Shown here piece by piece: positions 1 through 6,293 of a DNA stretch of 6,702 bases; position 1 is the stretch's first letter, and each line of letters starts with the position of its first letter. Below the pieces are notes generated by a model. The model was not told the origin of the DNA, ran no database searches, and was given only the letters and a program-made list of their open reading frames with translations. The translations under genes and the position numbers were made by a program. The DNA is from Clostridiales bacterium (lineage in GTDB: Bacteria; Bacillota; Clostridia; Peptostreptococcales; Anaerovoracaceae). The stretch spans positions 1-6,702 of the forward strand of contig DPKU01000029.1 of NCBI GenBank assembly GCA_003542355.1. The letters run 5' to 3'.

Positions 1-817
1 TACGGAGGACGGACAGATCGATCTGGAGGATCTGAAGAAGAAGGTGGGTACGGAGACCGCCGGCGTCTACTTCGAAAATCCCAACTATCTGGGCGTGATC
101 GAGACCCGGGGCGCAGAAATCTCCCGCATCGCTCACGAAGCGGGTGCAGAAAGCCTGGCAGGGGTGGATCCAATCACCTTGGGCGTCATGGCGCCGCCTT
201 CCGAATACGGCGCAGACATCATCTGCGGAGAGCTTCAGCCCCTGGGGATCCATATGAACTATGGCGGAGGATTGGCCGGATTTATGGCGACTCGGGACGA
301 AGAAGACTATGTAAACGAATATCCTTCCAGACTTTTCGGCATTGCGCCGACCACCCATCCCGGCGAATACGGCTTCGGTGACGTGGCCTACGACAGGACC
401 TCTTTCGGAAACCTTCGGGACGGTGCGAAAGAATACGTTGGTACCCAGTCTGCTCTGTGGGGACTCACCGCGGGTGTCTATCTGGCCACGATGGGACCTG
501 TGGGCATGGAGGAAGTGGGACAGACCTGCATGCAAAATGCCCGCTATGCTGTTCAGAAACTGAACGATATCAAAGGCGTCAAGGCCAACAGCCTGGGCGG
601 ACAGTTTTTCAAAGAGTTTGTGGTCGACTTCACTGCAACGGGCAAGACCGTGGCAGAGATCCACAAGGTCCTCCTGTCCGAGGGCATCTTCGGCGGAAAA
701 GATATCAGCGTAGAATTCCCCCGGTTGGGTCAGGCGGCGCTCTACTGCGTCACAGAGATCCACACACAGAGGGATATCGATCGGTTGGTCAACGTGTTGA
801 CCAGAGTCCTGGCATAG
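1..817 (+). CDS. GcvPA-like subunit of a glycine dehydrogenase (P-protein) family enzyme, 5' end missing
   Basis: The reading frame is open from base 2 to the TAG at 815-817, so the start lies upstream of the window. GTG at 44 is an internal valine: in-frame codons before it fit the family. The N-terminal subunit of two-part P-proteins pairs with GcvPB to decarboxylate glycine on PLP and pass the aminomethyl group to the lipoyl arm of H-protein. Family marks seen are an ENPNYLGVIE segment (about 74-103), GVDPITLGVMAPPSEYGAD (about 164-220) and GELQPLGI (about 227-250). The highly conserved REQHIRREKATSNICT-type stretch of true GcvPA is replaced by an RTSFGNLRDGAKEYVGTQ-type sequence (about 395-448), which is unusual. 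It lies 19 bases before the GcvPB-like gene, so the two are clearly co-transcribed. Membership of the family is secure; glycine as the substrate is not, so no gene symbol is given. Confidence 0.85.
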   Translation, partial: TEDGQIDLEDLKKKVGTETAGVYFENPNYLGVIETRGAEISRIAHEAGAESLAGVDPITLGVMAPPSEYGADIICGELQPLGIHMNYGGGLAGFMATRDEEDYVNEYPSRLFGIAPTTHPGEYGFGDVAYDRTSFGNLRDGAKEYVGTQSALWGLTAGVYLATMGPVGMEEVGQTCMQNARYAVQKLNDIKGVKANSLGGQFFKEFVVDFTATGKTVAEIHKVLLSEGIFGGKDISVEFPRLGQAALYCVTEIHTQRDIDRLVNVLTRVLA

Positions 818-836
818 CTGGAGAGAGGAGAGTACC

Positions 837-2402
837 ATGAAAAGAATTGACAGATCGAGCAAGGTGCGGACCCATTTCCATCAGGCGAAGTGGGACGAAC
901 CGATCATCTTTGAACTGAGCACACCGGGCGAAAGAGGTGTCTCCGTACCCAAAGCGGGGCAAGCTGTGGCATCCGCTGTGGGAGACGGTGTCTCTGATCT
1001 TCCCCCCGCCCTTCGGCGCCGGGAACGGCCTGCGTTGCCGGAAGTCTCGCAGAATCGTTTGCTCCGGCACTATATGCGTTTGTCCCAGATGACGCTGGGC
1101 GCCGATGTGAACATCGAGATCGGCCAGGGCACCTGCACGATGAAATACAGCCCTAAAGTAAATGAACAGCTGGCGAAGAAGCTCTGGGAAATGCACCCGC
1201 TTCAGGATGAGGACACTGTGCAGGGGATCCTGCAGGTTTTTTATGAGACCGATCAGTACATGCGGGAGATTTCTGGCCTGGACAAGTTCACGTTCCAACC
1301 GGGCGGCGGTTCCCAGGCGATCTTCCTGATGGCTTCCCTGGTAAGAGCTTATTTCGAAAGCCGGGGCGAGGCTCGCAACGAGGTGATCACCACGCTGTAT
1401 TCCCACCCCTCCGATGCGGCGGCCCCTGCGGTCACCGGATACAAGATCGTTTATCTGCAGCCGGATCCCCAGACCGGACTGCCCGATCCGGAAGCCTTTA
1501 AAGCAGTCTGCACAGAAAAGACGGCGGCCTTTATGGTTGCAAATCCCGAGGATACCGGCCTTTACAACGGCCAGATCGGCGAACTGGTGAAGCATGCGCA
1601 TTCTGTAGGCGCACTGTGCTGCTACGATCAGGCCAACGGGAATGCGGTGCTGGGCGTAGCCCGGGCGAAAGAAGCGGGCTTTGATATGTGTCATTTCAAC
1701 CTGCACAAGACCTTTTCTTCGCCTCACGGCTGCAGCGGACCGGCCTGCGGCGCCACCGGCGTCGTGGAAAAGCTGATCCCCTTCCTGCCGGTTCCATCCG
1801 TGGAATACGACGGAAAGAAATACTATCTGGATGACGGAGCGGCAGACAAGCGATACGGCGTGGCCAAGGTCCGTGAATTCATGGGGGTTGCTCCGGTGGT
1901 GCTCAAGGCCTATTGCTGGATCCGCATGCTTGGACCCAACGGACTGTGGCAGGCTACCAAGACCGCAGTGCTCAACAACAACTACTTAGTGAAGCGCATG
2001 ATGAGCATTCCGGGGATCTCCGCCTACTACGAGAACGGGAATAACCAACGGGTGGAGCAGTGCCGGTATACCATGGAACAGGTGGCCAAGGACACCGGTG
2101 TCACCTCCGGCGACGTCCAGCGGCGCATGATGGACTTTGGCATGCATTTCTGGACATCCCATCATCCGTATTATCTGCCGGAACCCATCACGCTGGAGCC
2201 CACCGAGTCGCCGTCGAAAAAAGATATCGACGAATATGCGGATACTGTGGCGTACGTCATAAAGGAATGCTACGAGGATCCGGAAACAGTCAAGACAGCG
2301 CCGCACCGCAGCACGATCCATCAGGTGGATGAACGCTGGATGGACGATCCGGAAGGCTGGGCCATCACATGGAAACTCTACAACAGGAAGTACAATGACT
2401 AA
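837..2402 (+). CDS. GcvPB-like PLP subunit of a glycine dehydrogenase (P-protein) family enzyme
   Basis: 521 residues, slightly longer than typical GcvPB (about 480-490). ATG at 837 follows a strong GAGGAGAG site (825-832). Family marks in order: FELSTPGERG near residues 25-34, LPEVSQ..LLRHYMRLSQ (67-84), GTCTMKYSPK (98-107), the PLP lysine K291 in FNLHKTFSSPHG (287-298), and a C-terminal TESPSKKDIDEY..APH region (456-490). The enzyme should be cytosolic and form an alpha2beta2 P-protein with the preceding gene. Around the cofactor several near-invariant motifs differ: the usual AGAHGE is GGGSQA (156-161), AHGTNPA/AHGSNPA is replaced by SHPSDAA (189-195), DGANLNA is DQANGNA (264-270), and the glycine-rich loop after the lysine is GCSGPACG instead of GGGGPGSG (298-305). 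I infer a divergent paralogue, possibly with another substrate. The alternative is a divergent but genuine glycine dehydrogenase. Its stop overlaps the next start. Confidence 0.88.
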   Translation: MKRIDRSSKVRTHFHQAKWDEPIIFELSTPGERGVSVPKAGQAVASAVGDGVSDLPPALRRRERPALPEVSQNRLLRHYMRLSQMTLGADVNIEIGQGTCTMKYSPKVNEQLAKKLWEMHPLQDEDTVQGILQVFYETDQYMREISGLDKFTFQPGGGSQAIFLMASLVRAYFESRGEARNEVITTLYSHPSDAAAPAVTGYKIVYLQPDPQTGLPDPEAFKAVCTEKTAAFMVANPEDTGLYNGQIGELVKHAHSVGALCCYDQANGNAVLGVARAKEAGFDMCHFNLHKTFSSPHGCSGPACGATGVVEKLIPFLPVPSVEYDGKKYYLDDGAADKRYGVAKVREFMGVAPVVLKAYCWIRMLGPNGLWQATKTAVLNNNYLVKRMMSIPGISAYYENGNNQRVEQCRYTMEQVAKDTGVTSGDVQRRMMDFGMHFWTSHHPYYLPEPITLEPTESPSKKDIDEYADTVAYVIKECYEDPETVKTAPHRSTIHQVDERWMDDPEGWAITWKLYNRKYND

Positions 2403-3498
2403 GATCGGACTGATCGTGAACCCCATTGCGGGTCTGGGCGGAAGCGTGGGCCTAAAGGGAACAGACGGAATGGTAGAGGAGGCTCTGCGCCGCGGCGCGG
2501 AGCCTCTTTCGAACGCCCGGGCCGCAGCGGCGCTGCAGGAATTGCTTCCGCTGCGGGACACCCTGCTGATCTGCACAGGAGCAGATCAGCAGGGCGGCAG
2601 CTGCGCGGGATCCCTGGGCTTCAGGACCCGGATCCTGCACGAAGCTTCTGAACGATCCGGCGCAGCAGACACCCGGGCGCTGGCAAAAAAACTGATCGAA
2701 GAAGACGTCTGCATGATCCTGTTTGCCGGCGGCGACGGGACGGCCGCCGACATCTACGAAGCCATCGGCGAAAAGCAGCCGGTGCTGGGCATCCCTGCCG
2801 GCGTCAAGATCTATTCGCCGGTCTATGCCGCCACGCCAAAAGCAGCAGGCGAATTGGCGCGCTCCTATCTCACCGGCGCTCTGACCTCCCTTCTGGAAGC
2901 CGAGGTGCTGGATATCGACGAAGAATTGTACCGACAGGACCTGGTGGATGTACAGCTCCGGGGGTATTTGACCATTCCTCAGGAAAAACGGCTGATGCAG
3001 GGGCGAAAGACACCCAGTCCGTTGTCCGAAGCCGCTGCAGCCCATGCCATCGCCGGCATGGTCATTCGGGATATGGCGCCGGATACCTGCTATCTGATCG
3101 GAGCGGGCACCACGACCCGGCGGATCATGGAGCGTTTGGAATTGCCCAATACCCTCATCGGTGTAGACCTGATCTGCAACGGAAAGCTGGTGGAATCCGA
3201 CGTGTACGGAGACCGGATCCTGGAATTGACGGAAGGGTGGCCGCTCAAGCTGGTCTTTACCGTTACCGGCGGCCAGGGATTCCTTCTGGGTCGCGGCAAT
3301 CAGCAGCTGACACCGAACGTTTTGAAAAAGATCGGAAAAGAAAATATGATCGTCGTGGCAACACAAAAGAAACTTGCTTCCCTGGGAGGTCAGACGCTGC
3401 GGCTGGATACCGGCCTGGAAGAACTGGATCAGCAGCTGGCCGGATACTATCGGGTGATCACCGGGCGTGACCAGTATGTTGTGGCAAAAGCGGAATAG
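2395..3498 (+). CDS. ATP-NAD kinase family protein (COG3199 / AcoX-like)
   Basis: 367 residues from ATG 2395, which overlaps the gcvPB-like stop by 8 bases (weak AGGAAG site at 2385-2390), so translation is probably coupled. An in-frame ATG at 2329 lies deep inside the upstream gene and would add 22 residues ahead of the family's normal beginning, so it was not chosen. The N-terminus IGLIVNPIAGLGGSVGLKG (residues 4-22), the nucleotide-binding GGDGT (112-116), GIPAGVKIYSPVYA (132-145), and C-terminal GGQGFLLGRGNQQL (292-305) are the signature blocks of COG3199. Proteins of this family phosphorylate NAD with ATP or, as AcoX in acetoin operons, have no settled function. Here the partner genes do not say which. 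The segment after the first block (about residues 61-75) fits family patterns poorly and is encoded by a perfect inverted repeat. Cytosolic; no membrane segment seen. Confidence 0.85.
   Translation: MTKIGLIVNPIAGLGGSVGLKGTDGMVEEALRRGAEPLSNARAAAALQELLPLRDTLLICTGADQQGGSCAGSLGFRTRILHEASERSGAADTRALAKKLIEEDVCMILFAGGDGTAADIYEAIGEKQPVLGIPAGVKIYSPVYAATPKAAGELARSYLTGALTSLLEAEVLDIDEELYRQDLVDVQLRGYLTIPQEKRLMQGRKTPSPLSEAAAAHAIAGMVIRDMAPDTCYLIGAGTTTRRIMERLELPNTLIGVDLICNGKLVESDVYGDRILELTEGWPLKLVFTVTGGQGFLLGRGNQQLTPNVLKKIGKENMIVVATQKKLASLGGQTLRLDTGLEELDQQLAGYYRVITGRDQYVVAKAE
2479..2506. repeat. Near-perfect 28-base palindrome inside the COG3199 gene
   Basis: GAGGCTC (2479-2485) and GAGCCTC (2500-2506) are exact reverse complements. 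Between them the 12 bases 2487-2498 (GCGCCGCGGCGC) are themselves a perfect palindrome. The only unpaired positions, T2486 and G2499, can form a U-G wobble in RNA. As RNA this would be a very stable GC hairpin starting about 85 bases after the start codon, followed by only a short T run (2507-2509). It encodes a normal-looking EEALRRGAEP segment, so coincidence with codon choice is possible. Confidence 0.85.
2561..2594. repeat. Perfect 14-base inverted repeat with a 6-base loop inside the COG3199 gene
   Basis: CCCTGCTGATCTGC (2561-2574) is exactly reverse-complemented by GCAGATCAGCAGGG (2581-2594), with ACAGGA as loop. The RNA hairpin would be strong. It lies 54 bases after the 2479-2506 palindrome, and a smaller GCAGC/GCTGC hairpin (2524-2536) sits between them. 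No T run follows, so it does not look like an ordinary intrinsic terminator. It may influence expression of the gene relative to its upstream partners, or protect a processed mRNA end; that role is inferred. Confidence 0.85.
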
Positions 3499-3511
3499 AC
3501 GCCCTTTCTCC

Positions 3512-3547
3512 AATGTAAAATGGGCGGGCCGGTCAGCATCTTACATT
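3512..3547. repeat. Imperfect inverted repeat after the COG3199 gene (weak terminator or operator candidate)
   Basis: AATGTAA (3512-3518) and ATG (3520-3522) pair with CAT (3537-3539) and TTACATT (3541-3547), with one A-C mismatch and a 14-base GC-rich loop. The repeat lies 13 bases after the stop. The stem is AT-rich and only a few T residues follow, so it is a poor intrinsic terminator. It could equally be a regulator site upstream of the promoter at 3572-3600. Confidence 0.35.
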
Positions 3548-3571
3548 TTCATTAAGCTGGATTCGGGGCAG

Positions 3572-3600
3572 TTGTGTTATCGGGTCCCTTATGATACAAT
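3572..3600 (+). promoter_or_regulatory. Candidate sigma-A promoter for the dhaK-dhaL unit (extended -10)
   Basis: A -35-like TTGTGT (3572-3577, 3 of 6 consensus) is separated by 17 bases from TACAAT (3595-3600, 5 of 6). TG at 3592-3593 gives an extended -10. Transcription would start near 3606-3607, leaving a leader of about 45 bases before the dhaK start. This is the only gap of note in the window, which supports a separate transcription unit from here on. Confidence 0.5.
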
Positions 3601-3605
3601 CTGAG

Positions 3606-3621
3606 CGACAGAAACTTGTCG
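3606..3621. promoter_or_regulatory. Short inverted repeat at the predicted transcription start (operator or leader hairpin candidate)
   Basis: CGACA (3606-3610) and TGTCG (3617-3621) are exact reverse complements around a 6-base centre. The position coincides with the expected start of transcription from the promoter just upstream, a common place for a repressor operator. A 5-base arm is short enough to occur by chance. Confidence 0.3.
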
Positions 3622-3636
3622 TTTTTATGCGATTTG

Positions 3637-3643
3637 AAAGGAG
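3637..3643 (+). promoter_or_regulatory. Ribosome binding site that fixes the dhaK-like start
   Basis: AAAGGAG ends 7 bases before ATG 3651. The earlier in-frame ATG at 3591 overlaps the -10 element and has no such site, so 3651 is preferred. Confidence 0.8.
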
Positions 3644-3650
3644 CAGACAG

Positions 3651-4658
3651 ATGAAGAAAATCATGAATCAGCCGGAGCAATTCGTCGACGAAACCATGGA
3701 AGCGATCGAGCTCGCCTATGGGGACAAGGTGGAATTCCTGAACGGCGATCGGAGGATCCTGATGTCGAAAGCACCTGCCTGCGAAGGAAAAGTTGGGATC
3801 GTGACGGCAGGGGGAAGCGGCCATTTGCCTGTTTTCCTGGGATATGTGGGTTTTGGGATGCTGGACGGCTGTGCGGTGGGCAATGTCTTTGCCTCTCCTT
3901 CAGCGCAAAAAATGGAAGAGATGATCCGGGCCTGTGATCGGGGCAACGGCGTGTTGTGCCTTTACGGGAATTACGGCGGAGACCGGCTCAATTTCGGCAT
4001 GGCCTGCGAGGCTGTGGAATTCGACGACATCCCCACCAGAACAGTATTGGTGACCGATGACGTGGCATCTTCCCCCAAAGGAGAAGAGGGCAAACGGAGA
4101 GGCGTTGCGGGCATGGTCTACGCATTTAAAATAGCCGGTGCAGCGGCGGCCATGGGCAAGTCCCTGGACGAAGTGGCTGATATCACCCAAAGCGCGCTGA
4201 ATCGAATCAGGACCATGGGGATCGCACTGTCTCCCTGCATCGTTCCGGAAGTTGGAAAACCAACATTCCAAATCGAAGCAGACGAAATGGAGATCGGCAT
4301 GGGCATCCACGGAGAGCCCGGCATCCAGGTGGAAAAGCTGAAGACGGCCGACGAGACTGCGCAGCTGATCCTGGAGACCATCGATCGGGATATGCCATTG
4401 GAAGCAGGGGATGAAGTATCCGTCATGGTGAACGGCCTGGGCGCAACGCCCATGGAGGAATTGCTGATCATCTATCGCAAAGTTCACCGGATGTTGACGG
4501 AAAAGGGCGTTTCGATCTATATGCCCCACATTGGCGAGTTTGCCACCTCCATGGAAATGGCAGGTCTTTCCGTCACAATATTTAAACTGGATAAGCAAAG
4601 CAAGGAATTGCTCCGCTATCCGGCTTCCACACCGTTTTATACAAACGCCAACAAATAG
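3651..4658 (+). CDS. Dihydroxyacetone kinase family, DhaK-like substrate-binding subunit
   Basis: 335 residues, close to E. coli DhaK (356). DhaK subunits bind a short ketose covalently through a histidine while DhaL delivers phosphate. Seen here: the loop TAGGSGHLP (residues 52-60, with H58), NYGGDRLNFG with the catalytic-type aspartate D111, GKRRGVAG (147-154), GKPTF (202-206), GIHGEPG with the carbonyl-binding histidine H220, and NGLGATPMEEL (261-271). All three residues that act in the E. coli enzyme (H56, D109, H218) therefore have counterparts. The canonical GHEP next to the first histidine is GHLP, which may change the substrate pocket. The dhaL-like gene follows 10 bases later. No DhaM-type PTS component is visible, so ATP or a PTS donor cannot be told apart. 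Family certain; dihydroxyacetone itself as substrate is uncertain, hence no gene symbol. Confidence 0.88.
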   Translation: MKKIMNQPEQFVDETMEAIELAYGDKVEFLNGDRRILMSKAPACEGKVGIVTAGGSGHLPVFLGYVGFGMLDGCAVGNVFASPSAQKMEEMIRACDRGNGVLCLYGNYGGDRLNFGMACEAVEFDDIPTRTVLVTDDVASSPKGEEGKRRGVAGMVYAFKIAGAAAAMGKSLDEVADITQSALNRIRTMGIALSPCIVPEVGKPTFQIEADEMEIGMGIHGEPGIQVEKLKTADETAQLILETIDRDMPLEAGDEVSVMVNGLGATPMEELLIIYRKVHRMLTEKGVSIYMPHIGEFATSMEMAGLSVTIFKLDKQSKELLRYPASTPFYTNANK

Positions 4659-4663
4659 GAGGG
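4657..4663 (+). promoter_or_regulatory. Ribosome binding site that fixes the dhaL-like start
   Basis: AGGAGGG overlaps the dhaK-like stop codon and ends 5 bases before ATG 4669. An in-frame ATG at 4531 lies inside dhaK with no comparable site and would add 46 unrelated residues. Confidence 0.85.
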
Positions 4664-4668
4664 AACGG

Positions 4669-5295
4669 ATGGATCGGAAAGCATTAGCGGAAGTATTCAG
4701 CGCCATCAGCAGCGTGATGGATCAAAACAAAGATTATTTGATCGAATTGGATCAGCAGAACGGCGACGGAGATCTGGGGATCTCCATGAGCAACGGATTT
4801 CGGGCCGTCAAACTGTATCTGGAACAGGCAGAAGAAACGGATATGGGGAAGCTATTCATGAAGAGCAGCTCGGTGTTCAACGAAGCCGCGCCCTCCTCTC
4901 TTGGTACGATCCTGTCTTTGGGCATGTCGGGGATGGCCCGCCAGCTCAAAGGGAAAGAACGGGTCGCTTTTTCAGAAATGAATGAGGCACTGGACAAGGG
5001 CTTGCACCTGCTTATGGAGAAGGCTGGATCCAAACCTGGTGAAAAGACCATTCTGGATGCGCTTTGTCCTGCGATCCAGACATTGAAAGAGAATGAAGAT
5101 ATTTCGGCTGCGGAAGCCTATGCCCTTGCAGCCCAAGCGGCTGCAGCAGGCTCGGAAGCCACACGTCAGATGAAGCCGATCCATGGCCGGGCAGTGTATT
5201 ACGGAGACAAAGGTATCGGTCTGCTGGACGGCGGATCCGTAGCCGGCAAGCTGATCATGGAAGCGATCGCTGACTATCTGGGAGGGGCAGGATGA
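4669..5295 (+). CDS. Dihydroxyacetone kinase family, DhaL-like nucleotide-binding subunit
   Basis: 208 residues, matching the usual DhaL length (about 210). DhaL binds the adenine nucleotide through magnesium held by three aspartates, and these are present as D28, D33 and D35 in ELDQQNGDGDLG. Further family marks are KPGEKTILDAL (122-132), an alanine-rich helix AAQAAAAGSEAT (154-165), and HGRAVYYGDKGIGLLDGGS (172-190). The canonical GDADHG is GDGDLG, and the canonical SSVGGASGPLYGT-type loop is replaced by NEAAPSSLGT (71-80). These changes parallel the GHLP change in the partner DhaK, suggesting a distinct kinase subfamily. The stop overlaps the next gene's start as ATGA. What it phosphorylates cannot be read from sequence. 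Confidence 0.87.
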   Translation: MDRKALAEVFSAISSVMDQNKDYLIELDQQNGDGDLGISMSNGFRAVKLYLEQAEETDMGKLFMKSSSVFNEAAPSSLGTILSLGMSGMARQLKGKERVAFSEMNEALDKGLHLLMEKAGSKPGEKTILDALCPAIQTLKENEDISAAEAYALAAQAAAAGSEATRQMKPIHGRAVYYGDKGIGLLDGGSVAGKLIMEAIADYLGGAG

Positions 5296-6275
5296 ATAGA
5301 AATAAACGAATCGTGACGACAGTGGCTATCACCGGGATCTTGTTCGCCGGGTTGTTTTCAGGCTGCACCATACAACAACCGGAAGACCCTGCGGATGCCA
5401 AGCCACCGGCGTCCGAGGAGCCTGAAGGCAGTCTGACCGTCACACAGGAAGAAATCTATCGATATGCCACAGACAGCAGTACCGTTTGGGAGTTTGCCCA
5501 GCGGTTTTTCACCGATACGGTGGTCTACAAAGACAGGGATGGCGAATTTGTGTTCGAACCGATCAATCCGGATCTGCCCCGGTCCGACTACAATTGGGAC
5601 AATCTGGTGGAACTGGACACGGCTCACCGGGAGGTTGCCTACGTGCAGGGTGGACAGACCCGTTCTATCAAGGGGATCGATATTTCGCGCTATCAAAAGA
5701 CCGTCGACTGGGAAAAGGTAGCTGCCGATGGCGTTGTCTATGCGATCATTCGCCTGGGGTACAGAGGCTATGACAAGGGCGGACTGGTCATGGATGAACT
5801 GTACGAAGAGAATGTGCAGGGTGCGCTGAGCAACGGCGTGGCCGTAGGGGTCTATTTTGTGACACAAGCCATTACCGTGGAAGAGGCCATCGAGGAAGCC
5901 GAATTCGTACTGGAACACATCAAAGGCCACGACATTACATGGCCGGTGGTTCTGGATCTCGAAGATCCGGCGTCCCTCACAGCCAGGACCGTTGGGCTGA
6001 CCCAGGAGGAACGGACAGATATGACTGTGGCTTTCTGTGAAACGGTGCGGGAAGCGGGCTACACGCCCATGCTCTACTGCAACATCCGCTGGTTTATGGA
6101 AGAGTTGGATCTGACAAGACTTACGGAGTACGACAAATGGTTTGCCCAGTACTTCAACAGGCCCTTCTTCCCCTACGAATATCAAATGTGGCAGTATACG
6201 AACAACGGACGCGTGGACGGGATCACGGGTCCGGTAGATCTGAATCTCAGTTTTGTGGATTACGGTCAGGATTAG
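5292..6275 (+). CDS. Lipoprotein with a glycoside hydrolase family 25 (lysozyme-type muramidase) domain
   Basis: 327 residues. The N-terminus has basic residues, a hydrophobic stretch (about 7-23) and a lipobox-like LFSGC with C25, so it is probably exported and lipid-anchored; phenylalanine at -3 is not the usual residue. A Pro/Glu-rich linker (about 29-47) and an uncharacterised segment (about 48-123) precede the GH25 domain from about 125 to the end. Seen there are GIDISRYQ with D130, VDWEKVAADGVVYAIIRLGYRG (split at 138-159), VGVYFVTQAIT (185-195), the catalytic-type VLDLED with D222 and E224, and a closing QMWQY..VDG..GPVDLNLSF (298-321). GH25 enzymes cut the MurNAc-GlcNAc bond of peptidoglycan. 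ATG 5292 overlaps the dhaL stop by four bases, with GGAGGGG at 5281-5287, so it is translationally coupled to a metabolic gene. Confidence 0.88.
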   Translation: MNRNKRIVTTVAITGILFAGLFSGCTIQQPEDPADAKPPASEEPEGSLTVTQEEIYRYATDSSTVWEFAQRFFTDTVVYKDRDGEFVFEPINPDLPRSDYNWDNLVELDTAHREVAYVQGGQTRSIKGIDISRYQKTVDWEKVAADGVVYAIIRLGYRGYDKGGLVMDELYEENVQGALSNGVAVGVYFVTQAITVEEAIEEAEFVLEHIKGHDITWPVVLDLEDPASLTARTVGLTQEERTDMTVAFCETVREAGYTPMLYCNIRWFMEELDLTRLTEYDKWFAQYFNRPFFPYEYQMWQYTNNGRVDGITGPVDLNLSFVDYGQD

Positions 6276-6293
6276 AGAAAGGAACACATTCAA

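Noticed and set aside
44..46. GTG as the start of the GcvPA-like gene
   Set aside because: Upstream in-frame codons (TEDGQIDLEDLKKK) match the family and no stop precedes them, so the gene simply enters from the left edge.
789..1727. Long open frame on the - strand (312 codons) opposite the gcvPB-like gene
   Set aside because: It is opposite a conserved enzyme gene, its product resembles no family I know, and the frame is explained by third-position bias of the + strand gene.
2329..2394. Earlier in-frame ATG for the COG3199 gene
   Set aside because: It would overlap the gcvPB-like gene by over 70 bases and add residues before the family's standard N-terminus; ATG 2395 gives the expected beginning.
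2629..2644. CAGGA/TCCTG and repeated GGATCC near 2608-2644 as a third hairpin or recombination site
   Set aside because: Only short arms with a mismatch, and GGATCC is common throughout the window, so there is no specific signal here.
2452..3513. Long open frame on the - strand (353 codons) opposite the COG3199 gene
   Set aside because: The + strand frame contains all the family's signature motifs; the antisense product is composition-driven, rich in Gln, His and Cys, with no motif.
3500..3526. CGCCC/GGGCG stem as an intrinsic terminator after the COG3199 gene
   Set aside because: Only five base pairs around a 17-base loop and no T run follows, so it does not meet terminator criteria.
3591..3650. 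20-codon N-terminal extension of the DhaK-like protein from ATG 3591
   Set aside because: The codons overlap the predicted -10 element and transcription start, lack a ribosome binding site, and do not resemble DhaK N-termini, which begin like the MKKIMN at 3651.
4531..4668. 46-codon N-terminal extension of the DhaL-like protein from ATG 4531
   Set aside because: It lies within the dhaK-like gene in another frame; the strong AGGAGGG site points to ATG 4669 and the resulting length fits the family.
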